Assembly: GCA_044226485.1 (NCBI GenBank)
Contig: JBGAGY010000004.1
Span: 434,001 to 498,000 of the forward strand
Length of the DNA: 64,000 nucleotides
Origin: UBA6663 sp044226485
Lineage (GTDB): Bacteria > Chloroflexota > Anaerolineae > Anaerolineales > UBA6663
Direction: 5' to 3'
Shown here in pieces: positions 1 through 7,820 of this stretch (position 1 is its first letter; every line of letters starts with the position of its first letter). The notes under the pieces were generated by a model that worked only from the letters and a program-made list of their open reading frames with translations, did no database searches and had not been told where the DNA came from. The position numbers and the translations under genes are program-made.

Positions 1-140
1 ACGCCGGATGGATGGTTCGGCCCCAGCTCCATGAACGGCCGCGCCAACTCGGGCGGCGCCGCCACGAGCACACCGAGCGGCTCGTCGGGCGCTGTCTCAG
101 GGGCCTTGCCGTTCTCGAATATCTTGGAGAGCTTCAACAT
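1..140 (-). CDS. Start of a gene downstream of cpaB (partial)
   Basis: An ATG at 140-138 opens a frame that runs off the window edge (46 codons visible, beginning MLKLSKIFENGKAP). It starts 3 nt after the cpaB-like stop codon, so the two are probably co-transcribed. In Flp/Tad pilus clusters the gene after cpaB is often an ATPase such as CpaE/TadZ, but no motif is visible in this short stretch, so that identity is only a guess from position. Confidence 0.55.
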   Translation of the reverse strand, partial: MLKLSKIFENGKAPETAPDEPLGVLVAAPPELARPFMELGPNHPSG

Positions 141-143
141 CGT

Positions 144-1208
144 TTACGGCCTCGGGGTCGGGCTGGGCGTCGGTGTCGGCGCCGACATCTGCGTCGGGAT
201 CGGCGTGGCCTGGTCGGCAGCTTCGGCCATCTGCAAGGCCTGTTCCTGCTGGAGATACAGGTCCTGGCCCGCGCCCGTGACCGACGACGGCAGCCCGGCG
301 TCAAGTCGCTGTTGACGTTCCATCTCGAGCAAGGCCACCAGATCGTTCCAGGTCATGCCCAGGGTCGGGCGACGATCGCCGACCTGAGTGCCGTCGGCGC
401 GCGCGTTCGCAGAGAGCAACGAGACACGCACGACCCCGGTGTCGAGCGCGAACTGCACGACTTCCTGAGCGTCGCGCGGCACCGCCAGGACGAGCGCCGT
501 CACTGCCCCCTGCACCTCACGGGCCACCGTTTGACCGCTCGACGTCACCTGATTGGCCTGCTTGATCTCGTGCACCACGTCCAGCACGAGGGCGTTCGTC
601 ACAATGGTTTTCGCCAGCGGCGCGTAGAGCATCACGCCAGGCGTCGGCGATGGTTCGGCCTCAGCGAACGAATCGGGTGTGGCCGGCTCCAGACCGGCGC
701 CCGGGTTGAACGATTGGAACGCCGTCTCGGTTGGTGGAACCACCGGCGCATACGACACGCCGACCACGCCGTAGACGAGGTCGACATAGTCGCCGGCCCG
801 GATCCCCGGCGGCGCGGTGTCGTCGCTGACCGGCACGACCAGCGCGATCAGCGACGGGTCCTCCAGTTGGCCTGCGAGCCCGCTGTTGAGATTGCCCGCC
901 GCCACGACGGCATTGCGCGGGATCGGCTGACCGGCCGCGATCGGCTGGGTCACGATCTTGTTGTTGAGGAGTTGCAGGTCGGATTGAAGAAAAACGGTCT
1001 CGTAAAACCCACTTTCCGTTTCGTCGACATGAACGGAGATGGTCGCCAGGTCTTGCAGCTGCACCACTTCGCCTGGGCTGAAATCGCGGCTCGCGACCAC
1101 CACCGGCACAGCAGGCGGGTTGAACACCTGGCCTAACACGAAAATCCCAACAAACGAGCCAACCATTAACAGCAGCCCCACGGCTAACACCAGCAGGTTC
1201 CGACGCAT
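144..1208 (-). CDS. cpaB: Flp pilus assembly protein CpaB/RcpC-like, SAF domain
   Basis: 354 residues. An N-terminal membrane segment (about residues 5-27, LLVLAVGLLLMVGSFVGIFV) is followed by a SAF-type domain (about 33-105: VPVVVASRDFSPGEVV and AGQPIPRNAVV), then an RcpC-like domain with the VPVSDDTAPPGIRAGDYVDL stretch. The family acts at the cell envelope in Flp/Tad type IVb pilus assembly. The C terminus is a Pro/Thr tail. The start is the ATG with a GAGG ribosome site before it. The next gene begins 3 nt downstream. The family call is fairly secure. The pilus role is inferred, because no other pilus gene lies inside the window. Confidence 0.82.
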   Translation of the reverse strand: MRRNLLVLAVGLLLMVGSFVGIFVLGQVFNPPAVPVVVASRDFSPGEVVQLQDLATISVHVDETESGFYETVFLQSDLQLLNNKIVTQPIAAGQPIPRNAVVAAGNLNSGLAGQLEDPSLIALVVPVSDDTAPPGIRAGDYVDLVYGVVGVSYAPVVPPTETAFQSFNPGAGLEPATPDSFAEAEPSPTPGVMLYAPLAKTIVTNALVLDVVHEIKQANQVTSSGQTVAREVQGAVTALVLAVPRDAQEVVQFALDTGVVRVSLLSANARADGTQVGDRRPTLGMTWNDLVALLEMERQQRLDAGLPSSVTGAGQDLYLQQEQALQMAEAADQATPIPTQMSAPTPTPSPTPRP

Positions 1209-1767
1209 AGCATCTGCCTCTATGAAGTTATGGACGCCGTCCGAGCCAGTCGTTCGCGGACGGTGAACGGGCTTACTCTACGGCAGGCAGGTGGCCTGCT
1301 CGTCCTCGAATCGTCCTCGTGCTTGGCGCACTACAGGCGAAAGCCCCCCTCAGGGCCGTCAAATCCATCGGTTCAACACCATCAACAACACACCCCATCG
1401 GGGCACACCGCTTAACGCAAACGCCCAACAGCTGTATTCCGGGCGTCTCTGATCAGAATAAACTGCGCCAATGCGATTGACAATAGTTCATTCTATCCAG
1501 AGCCATGACGGTTGATTCAGGTACGCGCACAAAAGGGGACCCGGATCTGACCGTCAGCGAGCGCTCTGGTTGTGCCACGAGCATGAGCCGGTTGCGCAGA
1601 GAGCACAGGCTCGCCCGGGCCGGCGGCCTTCCAGGCTTGCGACCGATGATCAAGGTTAGCTCACACCTGATAGAGGTCAATGATGTATTCGTACCAAAAC
1701 GGTGGAGCAGACACGATCACGAGGCGACGTAACGAGTCGGCCGACGTTTGATGTCGACATAGCATCG
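1209..1767. other. Intergenic region, 559 nt
   Basis: No convincing gene is visible. Short open frames here (for example 1453-1680 on the minus strand) have no recognisable domain, and overlapping frames on the other strand are equally open. The right part abuts the remnant pseudogene and may include more decayed sequence of it. The left end should hold the promoter of the cpaB-like gene, but no clear -35/-10 pair was found. Confidence 0.5.
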
Positions 1768-2745
1768 TCAGGGACACCCGGCCAGGTAGCACACTGACGA
1801 CACGACGCTCGCATCCGGCCGCAGGAGCTCGGCTTTGTCGCCGGTGTTGTTCCAGATGGCCGCGCCGCTCCAGAGCAGGATGCTTGGGGGCGAGTCGACG
1901 GCGCCGGTGAACGACTCGATCTGAACGCTGGCACCCGCACCCAGGACATAGCCTGCGGGGAAACTGAACGACTGGCTGCCCACGACGCTGAAGAGCGACC
2001 AACCGGTCATGTCTTGTGGGATGGAGCCGGTGTTGCGGATGATCACGTACTCGGGCGTGGTCAGGCCGCTGAGTTGTTCGATCACGAGTATCGCCGACCC
2101 CGTGGGCGTCTCGGTCGGTGTCGGCGACGCCGTGTCGGTGGGCGTCGGTGTGTCAGACGGGATCGGCGTGGCCGTTGCCGACGTTGCCGAGGCCACCCGT
2201 GCCGCTCGCGTTCGTCCCGATGTAGTTCTCGCGGATCACGTTCGAGCTCGCCGACACCCAGATCCCGTCGCCGCCGTTGCCGGCGATCGCGTTTCCGAGG
2301 AAGACGAAGTTCGGGCCTTCGCTCAGCGCGAACCTGGCGCCGCCGTTGCCCACGACAGCGCTCGCGCCCAGGCTCAGCCCGATCACGTTACTCGAGAGGA
2401 TGTTGCCGTTTGCGCCGAATCCGCTGACGCTCACGCCCGGACCGGTGTTGCCCGAGATCACGTTGCCGTTGAGGACGTTGCTCGGCCCCGTCACCACCAC
2501 ACCCGAGGCGTTCGCCCGCGCCGCACCACCGCTTGGGTCAGTGCCAATCAGGTTCGACAGGATCGAGTTCGACGACGCGCCGCCCGCGAGCCACACGCCC
2601 GGCCCGGCATTGGCACTGATCACGTTGCGCAGCGCCGGGTCGCCAAGCACACCGCGACGGCGGAGCGCCGCGGTAAAACCAACCGGGATTTCGGTATGTG
2701 AAATCGCCGAATCCCGATCCCGTGCCCGGATTTCACGAGCGGTTT
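1768..2745 (-). pseudogene. Frameshifted, 5'-truncated beta-helix plus lamin-tail protein
   Basis: Two overlapping frames look like parts of one protein. The upstream frame (about 2742-2153) encodes right-handed parallel beta-helix repeats of the pattern NVISGNTGPGV / SNVIGL / RENYIGTNASGTG. The downstream frame (2196-1768) encodes a Thr/Pro linker (TPIPSDTPTPTDTASPTPT) and a lamin-tail (LTD) domain with PEYVIIRNTG and DMTGWSLFS motifs. The switch falls at about 2165-2195, where the helix frame hits a stop after GNVGNGHADPV. The helix frame is open upstream only to an in-frame stop near 2743. It has no ATG and only a GTG at 2650, so the original N terminus and signal peptide are missing. A sequencing indel could explain the frameshift but not the missing start. 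Confidence 0.6.
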
Positions 2746-2773
2746 ACGCATGCGACCGTCGCGGAGAACTCAA

Positions 2774-2811
2774 AACGGCGCCGGCTGCTTCTGAGGACAG
2801 CCGGCGCCGTT
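2774..2811 (-). terminator. Rho-independent terminator of the aldo/keto reductase gene
   Basis: A perfect 14-bp stem (2774-2787 with 2798-2811) closes a 10-nt loop. On the minus strand it is followed by TTTT. It lies just after the stop of the aldo/keto reductase gene. Confidence 0.85.
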
Positions 2812-2836
2812 AGCGCCGTTACTAATGAAGAAGGCC

Positions 2837-3829
2837 TCAACGCGCGAGGGCGGCCTCGATGGAGCGCAGCTCGTCGTCGGAGAACGGCCCGCTGTCGAGC
2901 GCACGGACGGCATCCTCGATCTGCGAGACCTTGCTGGCCCCGATCAAGGCCGACGTGATCTCAGGATGGCGGAGCACCCAGGCCAGGGCCATCTGCGCCA
3001 GCGTCTGCCCGCGCTGTTGGGCGATGGCGTTGAGAGCGTTGACGCGGGCCAGCACCTGATCGGTCACCTGCTCGCGACGCAGGAACGTCCCGGTCTTGCC
3101 CGCGCGCGAGTCGTCGGGCACGCCGCCGAGATAGCGGTTGGTCAACAGACCCTGTGCCAGCGGCGAGAACGCGATGCCGCCCACCCCTTCGGCGCGCAGG
3201 ACGTCGATGAGTTTCTCCTCGACCCAGCGCTCGAACATGCTGTACTTGGGCTGGTGGATCAGCAAGGGCGTGCCGAGGCTGCGCAGGATCTGAGCGGCCT
3301 GCGCGGTCAAATCGGCCGGGTAGTTCGACACGCCGACGTAGAGCGCGCGCCCGCTGCGCACCGCGTAGTCGAGCGCGCCCATCGTCTCCTCGAGCGGCGT
3401 CTCTGGATCCGGGCGGTGGTGATAGAAGATGTCGACGTACTCGAGGCCCATACGCTTGAGGCTCTGATCCAGGCTCGAGATCAGGTACTTGCGACTCCCC
3501 CAGTCGCCGTACGGACCCGGCCACATGTAGTAACCGGCCTTCGACGAGATGATCAACTCGTCGCGATACTCCTGAAAGTCAGCTTTCAGAATGCTGCCGA
3601 AGTTCTCCTCGGCCGAGCCGGGCGGCGGACCGTAGTTGTTGGCCAGGTCGAAGTGGGTGACGCCGAGATCGAACGCGCGCCTGAGCATCGCGCGCATGTT
3701 CTCAAGCGTGTCCACGCCGCCGAAGTTGTGCCAGAGCCCGAGCGAGATGGCCGGCAGCTTCAGCCCGCTTCGCCCGGTGCGGCGGTAGGCAATCGTGTCG
3801 TAGCGTTGAGGTGATGGGTTGTAGGCCAT
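2837..3829 (-). CDS. Aldo/keto reductase, L-glyceraldehyde-3-phosphate reductase (YghZ) type
   Basis: 330 residues from the ATG at 3829, which has a GGAG ribosome site; the frame is open further upstream but without a better start. AKR landmarks are DLANNYGPPPGSAEENFG (catalytic Asp/Tyr region), IISSKAGYYMWPGPYGDWGS, YVDIFYHHRPDPETPLEETM (catalytic His) and the C-terminal cofactor region SALIGASKVSQIEDAV. The MWPGPYGDWGS insertion is characteristic of the YghZ/Gpr branch (AKR14), which reduces aldehydes such as L-glyceraldehyde 3-phosphate with NADPH. It is a soluble cytosolic enzyme. The real substrate here is unproven. It is followed by a terminator and appears monocistronic. Confidence 0.9.
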   Translation of the reverse strand: MAYNPSPQRYDTIAYRRTGRSGLKLPAISLGLWHNFGGVDTLENMRAMLRRAFDLGVTHFDLANNYGPPPGSAEENFGSILKADFQEYRDELIISSKAGYYMWPGPYGDWGSRKYLISSLDQSLKRMGLEYVDIFYHHRPDPETPLEETMGALDYAVRSGRALYVGVSNYPADLTAQAAQILRSLGTPLLIHQPKYSMFERWVEEKLIDVLRAEGVGGIAFSPLAQGLLTNRYLGGVPDDSRAGKTGTFLRREQVTDQVLARVNALNAIAQQRGQTLAQMALAWVLRHPEITSALIGASKVSQIEDAVRALDSGPFSDDELRSIEAALAR

Positions 3830-3905
3830 GAGGACTCCGGAGGTGGGAGAAGGGACGAGAGATGTAGGAACGCTCACGCGCTCATTCCACTTTCCTCGTC
3901 CCCCC

Positions 3906-4805
3906 TCAGTTTTCACTGCCTGCGACTTGTAAGTTACGCGAGCGCATGAACCAGGCGCTCTCGATGGAGAACAGGATCAAGGCTGCCCAGACCATGCCGA
4001 ACCCGATCAGTTGGGCTCCCGTGAAGGGCTCATGGTAGATGAAAACGCCGATCAGGAACTGCAGAGTCGGCGCGATGTACTGAAGGATGCCGACCAGGCT
4101 GAGCGGGATCTGTCGGGCGGCGGCCGCGAAGAGGAGCAGCGGCACTGTGGTGACCAATCCTGTGCCGATCAGCAACAGCGGCTGCGTCGGCCACTCCATC
4201 ATGAACGAACTCTGCCCCACCACTCCCGCGCCGATGATGACCATGACCGCGGGGATGAAGAGCACGCCCGTCTCCATCGTCAATCCGTGCAGGGCCGAGA
4301 GCGGTGCCAACTTCTTGACGAGGCCGTACGTCGCGAACGTGAGCGCCAGAAACAGCGCGATCCACGGCGGCGAGCCGTAGAGAAAGGTCAGGTAGATCAC
4401 GCCGACACCCGCCAGGGCCAGGGGCGCCCACTGCAGCGGCCGCAAACGCTCGCGCAGGATGAAGACTCCCATGAGGACGCTGAGCAAGGGGTTGATGAAG
4501 TAGCCGAGGCTGGTCTCGATGATGTAGCCGGCGTTGACGGCCCACACATACGTCAGCCAGTTCGCGCCGATCAGCACAGCCGCAGCTGCATAGATGGTGA
4601 TCACGCGCCGATTGAGCGCGTTTCGAAGGTCACGCCACCCCCGCCTCGCCGTGATCCAAACGGCCAGCACGATGAACGACCAGGCGATCCGGTGGCCGAT
4701 CAACTCGAGCGCCGGAACTTGATGGAGGGTTTTCCAGTAGATGGGCAACAAACCCCAGGCGCCATAGGCCGCCAGGGCATACCACACACCGCGTTTGAGG
4801 GACAT
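3906..4805 (-). CDS. rarD: RarD-type EamA-family permease
   Basis: 299 residues with about ten predicted membrane helices. The RarD signature is clear: RGVWYALAAYGAWGLLPIYWK at the N terminus, then ELIGHRIAWSF, NWLTYVWAVNAGYIIETSLGYFINPLLSVLMG, and LQYIAPTLQFLIGVFIYHEP. RarD belongs to the drug/metabolite transporter superfamily. The name comes from a chloramphenicol-sensitivity phenotype and the natural substrate is not established. A GATAAT box at 4812-4817 lies 6 nt before the ATG, so the mRNA is probably leaderless. The stop is 76 nt from the aldo/keto reductase start. Confidence 0.9.
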   Translation of the reverse strand: MSLKRGVWYALAAYGAWGLLPIYWKTLHQVPALELIGHRIAWSFIVLAVWITARRGWRDLRNALNRRVITIYAAAAVLIGANWLTYVWAVNAGYIIETSLGYFINPLLSVLMGVFILRERLRPLQWAPLALAGVGVIYLTFLYGSPPWIALFLALTFATYGLVKKLAPLSALHGLTMETGVLFIPAVMVIIGAGVVGQSSFMMEWPTQPLLLIGTGLVTTVPLLLFAAAARQIPLSLVGILQYIAPTLQFLIGVFIYHEPFTGAQLIGFGMVWAALILFSIESAWFMRSRNLQVAGSEN

Positions 4806-4811
4806 CTATCA

Positions 4812-4817
4812 ATTATC
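4812..4817 (-). promoter_or_regulatory. -10 box of rarD, leaderless arrangement
   Basis: GATAAT on the minus strand, followed by 6 nt and the ATG. With a normal 6-8 nt discriminator, transcription would begin at or next to the start codon. No ribosome site fits in between. Confidence 0.5.
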
Positions 4818-5033
4818 GCAGACGGCGGAAGAGCGCGGGGTCGATCGAGCGCTATGGGCCTCGATCGACCCCTCCGCCCCGTCAAACACTCCGCTCTCAG
4901 GCGCCTCCACCATTCGTCGCAGGGGCGAGGCATGCGTCGTCCTCCACCCGAACGCGCAGGCGTGCAAACGCCCGATGACACGCCGAACATGCGCCCATGG
5001 CCATCCGCCATCGACGCCACCCCGCCTTCCAGC

Positions 5034-5963
5034 CTAGCCCGCCTGCACGACCGCCTGCGCCGCCAACCGCGCCACGTAATCAAGGTCGCCGAAGTCCGTG
5101 CCGGGGAGGCTGGCTGCGGCGGCGCCGCTCGCGAGGCCGGTGCGCAGCACATCAGCCCAGGGGGCGTTGAGGTTCAAGGCATGGACGAGGCCGGCCACCA
5201 GCGCGTCGCCAGCGCCGATCGGGTTGCTCTCGTCGATGTGCGGCGGCGTGCCGATCCAGCGGCCATCGCCGGTGGCCAACACAGCGCCATCCGCACCTCG
5301 GCTGATCACGACGTTCTCGGGACCAAAGGAACGCAGCCGCTCGGCCGCGGCCAGTGCCTCCTCAGCCGTGCTTGTCGGCAGGCCGGTGGCGGCCTCGGCC
5401 TCGACGGCGTTCGGCTTGATCAGAAACGGCCGGGCCTGGCAGCCGAGCGCGAAGGCCTCTCCGCTGGCGTCGAGGATCACGCGCGCGCCGTAGCCGCGCA
5501 GCAACTCGACCAGCGAGGCATACAGATCTGGCGGGAGGCCGGGAGGCAGACTGCCGGCCAGCACCCACAGGTCCCCAGGCCGCGCCAGCGCGCTGACTCG
5601 ATCGACAAGGCTTTCGCGCTCTTCGGCAGTGACGATCGGCCCGGCTTCATTGACCTTGATGTGATCGCCCGTGTCCATCGCCACAATGCTGACATTGGTG
5701 CGGGTCTCGCCGCCGATCGAGACCACGTCGACGGCGATGCCCTGGCGCGACAGACCCGCCCGCATCGCCGCGCCGGTCGGCCCGCCGAGCAGGCCGAGCG
5801 CGACGCTGGGCGTGCCAAGCGCGGCCAGCGCCCGCGACACGTTGAAGCCCTTGCCGCCGTAGTCGACGCGCGCCGAGGTTGCGCGCAGGACGGCGTTGGG
5901 CTCAAGCGCCGCGACAGTCAGCTCGCGGTCGAGCGCCGGGTTCAGGGTGAGTGTGTAGATCAT
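5034..5963 (-). CDS. PfkB-family sugar-phosphate kinase, 1-phosphofructokinase type
   Basis: 309 residues. PfkB/ribokinase-fold features are YTLTLNPALDREL at the N terminus, DYGGKGFNVSRALAALG (substrate loop), WVLAGSLPPGLP, the Asn in LIKPNAVEAE, and the C-terminal signature NPIGAGDALVAG with the catalytic Asp. The branch comprises FruK (fructose-1-P), LacC (tagatose-6-P) and Pfk-2 (fructose-6-P) kinases, all making a ketose 1,6-bisphosphate with ATP. It is the last gene of the PTS operon and its ATG overlaps the stop of the dehydrogenase gene by 4 nt (ATGA), which implies translational coupling. If the imported sugar is mannitol, the expected substrate would be fructose-6-P, so a fruK symbol is withheld. 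Confidence 0.85.
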   Translation of the reverse strand: MIYTLTLNPALDRELTVAALEPNAVLRATSARVDYGGKGFNVSRALAALGTPSVALGLLGGPTGAAMRAGLSRQGIAVDVVSIGGETRTNVSIVAMDTGDHIKVNEAGPIVTAEERESLVDRVSALARPGDLWVLAGSLPPGLPPDLYASLVELLRGYGARVILDASGEAFALGCQARPFLIKPNAVEAEAATGLPTSTAEEALAAAERLRSFGPENVVISRGADGAVLATGDGRWIGTPPHIDESNPIGAGDALVAGLVHALNLNAPWADVLRTGLASGAAAASLPGTDFGDLDYVARLAAQAVVQAG

Positions 5964-7708
5964 GGCTTCCAGAAGCGTTCGATCAGGATCGCTTCGGCCT
6001 TGGGCGTCCAGGTGTCGCCGGGCCCAAGGCAGTCGGCCAACTCGGGCACGACCGACTTGATCTCGTCGAGGCCCGTGAGCGGCAGGCCCGTGATCTGCGG
6101 GAAGATCACGATCTTGCCCGGGAAGCGGCCGGACATCATGTCGCGCAGGCCGTCGTGAGCGGCCTCCATCCCGCCGACCGCGGCCACCGACTGGTTCGGC
6201 GAGAGTCGGCCGTCGAGCGCCTTGCGCAGCGTCAGCGCCTGGTCTTCGAGCCGCGAGCCCGACGTGCCCGTGAACTGAGCGTTGTGCAGATAGACCTGAC
6301 TGAGGTCCAGCGGCGCCAGCGTGCCGTTCGGGACGCCGGCGAAGAACACGAGCATGCCGTCGGGCGCCATCACGCGCGCCGCATCGGCCATCACTGCCGC
6401 GACGGGCACGCTCACAACGACGTCGTCAGCGCCCTTCCCCGTCGTCTCGCGCGCGACGTAATCGCCGAGCGTCTCGGCCGTCGCCGTCGGATTGAAGACC
6501 AGCAACTTGCGGCCGTTCTTGTTGGCCAGTCGGCCGAGCCGAGCCGTCAGCGCGTCGAGCCGGGCTGTGTTGGTGTCCGTTGCGATGACGACCGCGGGGC
6601 CGTCAGGCAGCTCGAGCGCGCGCTGGACGTGCATCTGGCCCATCGGCCCGCCCGCGCCCACGAAGACCGCGACGCCGCCGGCGCGCAGCTCACAGCGGTT
6701 GCGGGCCTCGCCATACGCGGCCGACACATCCGGCCCGGCGCAACCGACGTATGCGGTGTAGTCGTAATGGATGCGCCCGACGTCGACCTGCACCGGGCCA
6801 TCCAGCGGCGTCGTGCCGACCAACGCGAAAGTGCCGCGGCGCGCGATCAGCTTCGCGGCCTCGCCGACCATCGTCGCCGAACGCGGATCGAGCACGACGA
6901 TGTCGTCGAAGCCGGCGCCGTTGCTGAGATCGGCTTTGAGCGCCGCGTATTCGTCAGATGTCAGGCCGTCGCGCACAATCAGCGTTGCCCCGCGCCTGGC
7001 CGCCTCGGTCTGAAGCCATGCGAACAAGCTCGGCGGAACGTCGGTGGCCACGATCAGGCTCGGCGCCTCGAGCCCGGCCGTGAACACATATGTGGCTGTG
7101 TCGCCCGGTCGGCCCACGATCCACATCGAACCGCCGTCTTTCGGCGACAAGCGCCGGCGCTGCGTGTACGACGCCTCGACGCACGCCCACGGCTCGGTTA
7201 GCGCGGTCTCGGCATAGCCGAGCTCGCCCTCGAGCGGCAGCAGATACGAGCCGGCGTCGGCGTTCAGCACCTCGGGTCCGATGACGTGATACTGCGTCAA
7301 CCCGCCCGGGATCGTGTAGCCGTATGCGGTGCTCATGCCGTTCTGATAGATGTCGGGCTGGATGGCATAGCGCTCGCCGACTTTGAACTGGCCTTCGAGG
7401 TCCTTGCCCACGCTCATGATCGTCAGGGCCGCCTCGTGACCGAGCCGCGTCGGCTGCACAGCGAGATCGCGGTTGTAGAGCTTCGGGTGCTTGCCGCCCT
7501 GCTGGATCAGCTTGACGTCCGAGAAGCACATGCCGACCGCGTCGACGCGCACGAGCAGTTGATCGTCGCCGGGCTCGGGCACATCCAGCAGCTCGGGCCT
7601 GCCCTCGCGCCCGATGTGCTCGAGCCCGGGGCCGTACATGTTCCACGCCCACGTCTTGCGCGGCAGCGGCGCCTCGGTGGAGCGGTAGAGGTCGAATGGG
7701 GAGGTCAT
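5960..7708 (-). CDS. Zinc-type MDR polyol dehydrogenase with two nucleotide-binding domains
   Basis: 582 residues from the ATG at 7708 (AAAGG upstream). The N-terminal ~200 residues are a medium-chain (MDR) alcohol dehydrogenase catalytic domain. Likely zinc ligands lie in VGMCFSDVK, RLGHEAA and LTEPWACVEASY. The four-Cys structural zinc lobe is absent. A first Rossmann-like segment follows (WIVGRPGDTATY ... FDDIVVLDP ... GTFALVGTTPL), then a second, more canonical one (AVFVGAGGPMGQMHVQRAL ... VIATDTN ... GMLVFFAGVPNG). Ordinary MDR enzymes have only one and about 340-420 residues. E. coli YggP and SorE, single-Rossmann MDR proteins, are also encoded beside PTS genes. By position it should oxidise the hexitol phosphate delivered by the PTS, replacing MtlD. 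That role is inferred. Confidence 0.75.
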   Translation of the reverse strand: MTSPFDLYRSTEAPLPRKTWAWNMYGPGLEHIGREGRPELLDVPEPGDDQLLVRVDAVGMCFSDVKLIQQGGKHPKLYNRDLAVQPTRLGHEAALTIMSVGKDLEGQFKVGERYAIQPDIYQNGMSTAYGYTIPGGLTQYHVIGPEVLNADAGSYLLPLEGELGYAETALTEPWACVEASYTQRRRLSPKDGGSMWIVGRPGDTATYVFTAGLEAPSLIVATDVPPSLFAWLQTEAARRGATLIVRDGLTSDEYAALKADLSNGAGFDDIVVLDPRSATMVGEAAKLIARRGTFALVGTTPLDGPVQVDVGRIHYDYTAYVGCAGPDVSAAYGEARNRCELRAGGVAVFVGAGGPMGQMHVQRALELPDGPAVVIATDTNTARLDALTARLGRLANKNGRKLLVFNPTATAETLGDYVARETTGKGADDVVVSVPVAAVMADAARVMAPDGMLVFFAGVPNGTLAPLDLSQVYLHNAQFTGTSGSRLEDQALTLRKALDGRLSPNQSVAAVGGMEAAHDGLRDMMSGRFPGKIVIFPQITGLPLTGLDEIKSVVPELADCLGPGDTWTPKAEAILIERFWKP

Positions 7709-7729
7709 GGTGGAACCTTTCAATCAGGG

Positions 7730-7820
7730 GCGTCAGACGTCAGGCCTGAGGCGTCAGCTCACATTGCCGCGATCGGCGCGTGCTCCTGATGCCTGAGGCC
7801 CGACGCCTGACGCCTCCTCA
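7730..7820. repeat. Two arrays of degenerate 7-nt repeats at the 3' end of the HPr-EI gene
   Basis: 7730-7757 reads as four 7-mers (GCGTCAG, ACGTCAG, GCCTGAG, GCGTCAG). 7786-7813 reads as four more (CTGATGC, CTGAGGC, CCGACGC, CTGACGC). The second array lies inside the end of the HPr-EI frame and encodes its odd tail. The first array spans the stop codon. Confidence 0.75.

Noticed and set aside
1453..1732. Small genes in the 1209-1767 gap
   Set aside because: Both strands are open over the same stretch, with no ribosome site or recognisable domain.
4011..6158. A 715-codon open frame on the plus strand
   Set aside because: Lies antisense to rarD and the PfkB gene, is Arg/His/Gln-rich with no domain, and is explained by codon bias on the other strand of GC-rich DNA. 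The same applies to the long frames at 12-1136, 5951-7201, 8345-9346, 10467-11843, 11927-13369, 24357-25658, 29400-31457 (minus) and 61064-62449.
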